This document shows, piece by piece, positions 58,443-64,000 of a DNA stretch of 64,000 nt. Numbering within the stretch: position 1 is the first letter of the stretch; each line of letters begins with the position of its first letter. This stretch comes from Holothuria scabra (taxonomy: Eukaryota; Echinodermata; Holothuroidea; Aspidochirotida; Holothuriidae): NCBI GenBank assembly GCA_037179385.1, contig CM074187.1:15873450-15937449 (forward strand), given 5' to 3'. A program made the translations under genes and the position numbers. The notes below the pieces were generated by a model that was given only the letters and a program-made list of their open reading frames with translations, did no database searches and was not told the origin of the DNA.

Positions 58443-61400
58443 GAGGGGACTTAAAACGTTGGCCGTTGTCTCTACAGTAGACAAGAAAGATGCAGACTGT
58501 TTAACTGTTTTCTTGTTACTTTACTAGTCTCTCTTGGTGCAGAAGTGTAAAAAAAAAAACACGTTTTACATTTCTTTTGAAGAAGCAGTGGATTTACTGG
58601 TTTACAGTTTCTTATTTAATGCTACTACCTCAGTATGAATTGTGGTTTAGAATATTCAAAATCTGAAATGTTAAGATTTGTGAAGACATTGTATGCCACA
58701 ATTGGAGTCATGGTGAAAGAGAGGTTTTGTTGTTGGTGGCAGTTTTTTTGTTGTCCTTTAAAGAGATGACCTGATGGTACTTTTTTGGTTTTATGGTATT
58801 CTGAAACCTCAATATTTTTGCTCTCATTTTTTAGAATATACTATCTTCTTTCTCACTGCTTTCATTGCATCTCTTTGATTTGTCAATATTAAGAGGCCAG
58901 TAGTTGTTACATTTTTTGTGACACACTTTTTTAATCTTTTTTTTTTCTGTGGCAGTACTTTGGAGTGTTTTGAATGTTTTTATGTGCAGTTGGTGTTTCA
59001 GTACTTTGCTTGGCGATTTAAGGCATATTCCAGTAGTTTCTCACTTCGATTTCATAGTGAAGATGGACATATTACACATTTCCCCCAAACCATATAGCAA
59101 TGTACCCTTTCCTATAAACTCAATATACCTCACTTGCAGGAGTTATTAATTTTGTTGAAAAAAACTGCCACTTTTCAACAAAGCCACAGACCGTTAATAT
59201 GTAATGTTTGAAACATTGCATCCGATTCCTTTTGTTTTTCTTTTTAATAAGTCATTCTGCTGGTCTCGAAATTTGTTACTGCTGGAATGTTTGAATGTCT
59301 TTTCTTGTAGATCTAGACTTACCGTATGACATATGTACAGTAGGGTATTGCAAGCAATGTTGCTTAAAATTCCCTGCAATGGCATCAGAATTGTAAATGA
59401 ATTGAATTCAATGTCAAATGAATGTGATGCAATGACATCACAGATTTCTCATAATGCACTTAATCTCAAGAAAAAATTGCATTTTTTTGAAAATTAGTAT
59501 CCCCCAGATCAAACATTCAGATTCAGTTTTTTTTTACTTTGTGAAAGAGGACATTTATCTGTGTATTATGAAGGAAATGAATTTTGTATCTGGAAAATTC
59601 CTTAAACCACAGTACACCCACGCATTACCTTCTAGTAATTTCTTTACGAACTTGTGTTGATATGCAGGTCCTTCAAATGGGGTACAGAATTATAAAGCTA
59701 CCAACAATTCATATGAAGGTGCTCGCTTTTCAAGTTCATTACCTAACCCGCCTTTCAGTTGTTTAATATACAAAGGACTTTTTGAGTAAAAGCTTTTTGG
59801 GTGCTTTTATTGTGCTTTTATTGTTGGTAGTGAAAATATTTATGTAATTATTGTAATTGGCCAACTCCAAACTGAGGACTTGTAGTAGTTACAATCAATT
59901 TTATTTTTATCCTCATTGCAATTTATTCCTGATTCTTCTGGTCATGGAAAAACATGGAAAATAAAAAAAATATTTCATGGCCTTGAAAAGTCTTGAAATT
60001 CAGGAAAATTGTGTGAAGAACAGTTATGGAAACTTTTTCAAAGTGACACTGTTTCATTCTCACTCATAACACCAAAATGCTTTTTTTATTCTTTTGACAA
60101 TAAATTTGATGTTACATGTCAAGAGGATGGTCATGCAAATTACTTAATAACTATTTATCAGTAATGGGAAAGGCATGAGAACTGATTCTTCAGAAAGTAA
60201 AGGAACCCTATTTAAAGAAAACTTGAGAGATATAATGTAAGTTTATTTGAAATTGTGCCTACTGTAGATGGTGGTTTGAGTATACAGTAAGTCATGTTTG
60301 TGACAATGCCAACATTTATAGTGAAGTATAGTAGGGATGTATCATGAAGATCTAATATTCTACATGCTCTTTGAGGCAGTGTACTTTTTTGATTGAAAAT
60401 TCTTATCTCAATTACAAGATTTCTTAGAATAGTGCTACATTATCAAAAATCACAATGAGGAAACACACTCTTTATGTACTTGTGAATTGTGAGAGACACT
60501 TCCTGATCCCAAGGAAAAGTCAGTCAATAGTTATTAGTAAGTGCAAATATACTTGTGTCTCATGCAATTGACTATAAACATTCCATAGAACTTTGATGCA
60601 CATTTCCTATAAAATTTGACAGCACTGTGCCATACCTATTGTTGCTTTGACACAACATAATTTGACTAATTTTGACATTCCCGGCATCTTAATTGTAATA
60701 AACATGATGCTCATTTGATTCATCACTTCCTAGGGGTAAGAGACGCCTGCATCTTAATTGTAGTAAACATGATGCTCATTTGATTCACCACTTCCTAGGG
60801 GTAAGGAACGCCTGCATCTTAATTGTAAACATGATGCTCAGCAGAGCGGTAGACAGAGACTGCAGGAACAAAGAGACCTGTCGATCTAAAGGTGGTGCCT
60901 TGAAAGAATTAAATCAATCCTAGTATAGATTTGGTCATTGTTTCATTTCTAAAGCTGCTGTCACAAACTTGCCTACATTTGTGAATATATGAGTTGTACT
61001 GCATGACTATGAAAATTAAATTCATGCTAATTATTTCATGAAGTCACGTGGACAAATACATTTTGTAGGATTATTTTGTCCAATAACAAAATGTATGTCG
61101 GTATGACATCACAGAAAATAACTAAGCATTCTTTTAAAATACTGTACTTCAGATGCAAATCATATACTGTACTTACACTGGTTGACAAATTATTGGCTCT
61201 TTCACATCAGGGATGGAGGCTGCAGAGAAGATTTTAACAAGACCTCACAAAAATCAAATCAGAATCTGATTTCAATTTGTTTTATTGTGACAGTGGCTTT
61301 AAAATTCCCTGATACAGTAGTAGTGAGTAGATATGGTATGATTCCAGAAATTTAAAGTAGGTGGTCACTAGAAGGCCCTCATTTCTAAAACAAAACAAAA

Positions 61401-64000
61401 AAAAAATAAATAAAAGTCTTACTATTGTTTGAAGATGCAGGGGTTACTAAAATTGTACCTTCTTACCATGTGTGCAGTTGGGGTATTGAAAGTTTTCCAT
61501 ACAGATTGAAATTTAAGTCATGTGTCTAACTTGTATGTATTATTTAGTTCAAAGCCCATCAGAGATGGAATTGGGGAGTGTTTATAGTTGACAGTGAAAC
61601 TTCTGACTTTACTTATTTAAATCTCTTTTTCAGTACTTATATTTCCAATCTTTCGCCATTGCCAAATGCCACATAGCCTTGTGCTTGTAGCTATATCACA
61701 TCATCGATTAAGAGTTGTTTCCCATTCTGTTTGATTGCATTCTGCTTCCAAACAAACATCCATAATCCAGTTTGTGTTGATGCATCATTTTGTTAAAGAT
61801 GGGCTGGTTTTGACAGAAGCCTTTACTCTGTCATTGTTCTGCACCTAGTTGCATATTTAGGTTTTTTTTTCTCTTCAAACCCTTGATATTGTTAAGATTG
61901 TTTTTTTAACTTGTTATGTGTTTGTTTCATGTGACAAACATATAGTTTTTTTTTTTAACTAGGAATAAAATATTTGGAAAAAGATTTTTTTTATTTTAAT
62001 CAAAATAGTAGTGAAATTTATTGGGTTTTAAGATCAGCCAGAATCCCATTGTAAAAAGCAAGCACATACTCTTGTTTGAACATAAAGACAAGATGATAGA
62101 GGAATTTCCAATAATTTTGTTTGACTTGCAGATTTATAGTGCTACAGTCATATTTACAGTGTCAACGTTCAGTCTGAAAATTTACCAAGCTTTAACTTTT
62201 TTTTTGAAGTTTGACATTTGCTAGTGATGAATGTTGAGAACCTTAAAACATTTTGGGGTATTTTGAATGATCTTGGCAGTGTGCAACTACCGCTAAGAGG
62301 ACTTGCAGGTTGTAAACTCCCCATACCCCATTCAAGGCTGATATTGGCAAGTACTTCAATGACTGTTGCAGGATCTGATTTTCCCTGGTTGGTTTCAGTG
62401 GGTATTGGTGTAGTAATTCATTTTCAGGTTTGCATCCCCCCCCCCCTTTGTGTTGTATTACATCATGGTACAGTACACTATATTCAAATCTTATGGCAGC
62501 TGTCTGATTGGTTATCAAAACAGTTTTGATATAGGTCAAAGGTAATTTGGTGCCAACGAAAGGTTAATCACATGTAATATAACATTAAATCATTAGTTTT
62601 ATCCCAATCTTAAAAATTATTGTTCATCATTAAATGATGGTTTGTAACAGTTTTACTTTTTTAAGAAGACCACATGACAATTTGGGACATATTGATTGAG
62701 CAGTGGAGTCATGCAACGTCTGAATCTTATCAAAGCTGATAACAGCATCTAGTAGTAGGCTCTGTGATTGGTCAGCAAAGTTTTCTTTTTCTGTGAATCT
62801 AGCCTATTCTTGCCAGTTCTAATGTTTGAGTGTGATAATCTCTTAAATACATAGAATAAAACTAGTTTCATTTCCACTTTTACCATCTATGGTTTACTAA
62901 AAAAGAAGTTCACATTTTACCTGCAATTTACTTTGTGTGCTGTGTTTTACACAGAGGTTACGTAATGAATGCTAAACTGAGGACTTGTGGTGTTGTTTCT
63001 GGTTGCATGGAGCTGATTCTAAAATTCCTCAAGTTATCAACCAGTTTTTTTTTTAGAGAGAATAAAGGGATTGGTGTTTTTGAGACACAAAGTAGTGGCT
63101 GGGTCAAGATTGTTTCTCATACAGGATGGAAACCATTGTGTTTAAGTATCAATCTGTTTTATGCTGATCTAAGTCATTGACCAGAGAAGATTTATTTTCT
63201 AAGGAAACTAAAAGTATCAACATTTGAATTCATATTAACAAATACTGCACCATGTGAAAGCAAACCATTTGTATGAAAAAAAAAGAGAAAAAAAAGCTCC
63301 CACCCCACCCCTCAAAAAACATGTTATCCTGTCTGTTATGGATACAGGTTTTTATTGATAAATAATGATCTTAAAAGGTAAAAAGAATTAAAATGGTATC
63401 TTTCACTGGGATGTATAACTGCGGTGCTAGCTGACTCATGGTGATACTCTATAAAATTTGTATAATGTTAAAGTGGTTTTTTATTACTGATGGCTTGGCA
63501 TTTAGCCACAGCATTATGGTACAGTATTTTTGTGAAAGCAAAAGATAATTATTTCACCTGCATTGCAGGATTTATTTGAGTGCGTAATGTTGCATTTAGC
63601 AGTGCATGTTGAGTGAAACTTTGCATGCTTTTTCAGCTTAGATGATGCATGATTATAATGTCATATATTTTATGCTATGTTTTGTATCTTTGTATTCTTA
63701 TAATGATGTCTGATTTTTTTTATGGAAACTTGTGTGCTGTTTTGAACTTGTGTCTTTTGATCCAATATTTATTTGCTGGGTGGTGCCATTAGTATTAGCT
63801 GTAGAAACCGCAGTCATTGTCCGAAGGAATTCCACTGAAGTCAAGTATGATAACGGCATTTGAAACTTTAGATTGGGAACAAGAAATGTTCAGATTGATA
63901 GGACATGAGGGAGTATTTCATTTACTAGCAGTACATAAATTTATACACCTTTAAAAACCATGACTTTTAAATAATATATGAAATGCAGTTGCAGGATGTA
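58443..64000. other. Downstream flank without recognisable genes
   Basis: About 5.5 kb of AT-rich sequence with homopolymers (T and A runs, a C run at about 62437). No protein domain, splice-bracketed exon chain or RNA gene is recognised. The 65-bp tandem repeat is listed separately. Confidence 0.5.
60684..60842 (+). repeat. 65-bp tandem repeat, about 2.4 units
   Basis: Units start GCATCTTAATTGTA at 60684, 60749 and 60814, share AACATGATGCTCATTTGATT and CACTTCCTAGGGGTAAG, and differ at only a few positions. The last unit is partial. Confidence 0.9.

Noticed and set aside
60684..60842. CRISPR-like array
   Set aside because: Units are contiguous 65-bp tandem copies without unique spacers, and the genome is eukaryotic.

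Overview
The window is eukaryotic, AT-rich and gene-poor, with introns, L2/CR1-type LINE remains, a tRNA-derived SINE and many DNA transposons. The style of the sequence (TAGGCCTA and AACGTTA motifs, endless TACTGTA/CAGTACAGTA strings, a family-2 carbohydrate sulfotransferase) suggests a marine invertebrate deuterostome, perhaps an echinoderm such as a sea cucumber. That assignment is inference. Only one host gene is convincing: a Golgi-type carbohydrate sulfotransferase on the + strand, with coding exons at 51359-51476, 54504-54652 and 56280-57164. They join in frame to 383 residues.

Layout. 0-15 kb is a patchwork of repeats: two copies of one interspersed element in opposite orientation (1-1868 and 10678-12960), three copies of a TTAA-flanked MITE near 2.3-4.1 kb, a CR1-like reverse transcriptase relic (3145-3640), two GGTAGCGG MITEs (4155-4622, 7244-7709), a related GGGAGC MITE (7823-8282) and a hAT-like element with a perfect 8-bp duplication (8491-10206). 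A paralogous locus at 13505-13960 lacks the insertions.

15.2-20.05 kb is the most striking region. Two 458-bp MITE copies, identical by eye and in the same orientation, bracket a frameshifted Mutator-like/Kolobok-like transposase relic (16442-18489, +) and an intact 138-codon ORF that converges on it (18550-18966, -). That ORF has the full zinc-ligand and catalytic spacing of a His-Cys-box (I-PpoI-like) endonuclease. The outer flanks are CTAA/CTAA and the inner flanks TTAA/TTAA, which is what transposition of the whole 4.84-kb block as one composite unit would leave.

20-54 kb is mostly noncoding: a 2.7-kb element with a CAAGGTTTTCCCTGGG terminus, nested hAT-like elements with perfect 8-bp duplications and recognisable empty sites elsewhere in the window, a 4,977-bp hAT-like element inserted into a GTACTTTGG minisatellite (34137-39113), a 144-bp tandem array carrying AGGTCA direct repeats (41786-42480), a TTAA-flanked 1,155-bp element with a CRE palindrome (46641-47795) and a 5'-truncated L2-like LINE (48330-49262). 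51-58.4 kb holds the sulfotransferase gene. The rest, to 64 kb, is its 3' flank, with only a 65-bp tandem repeat standing out. All alignments and identities were made by eye.
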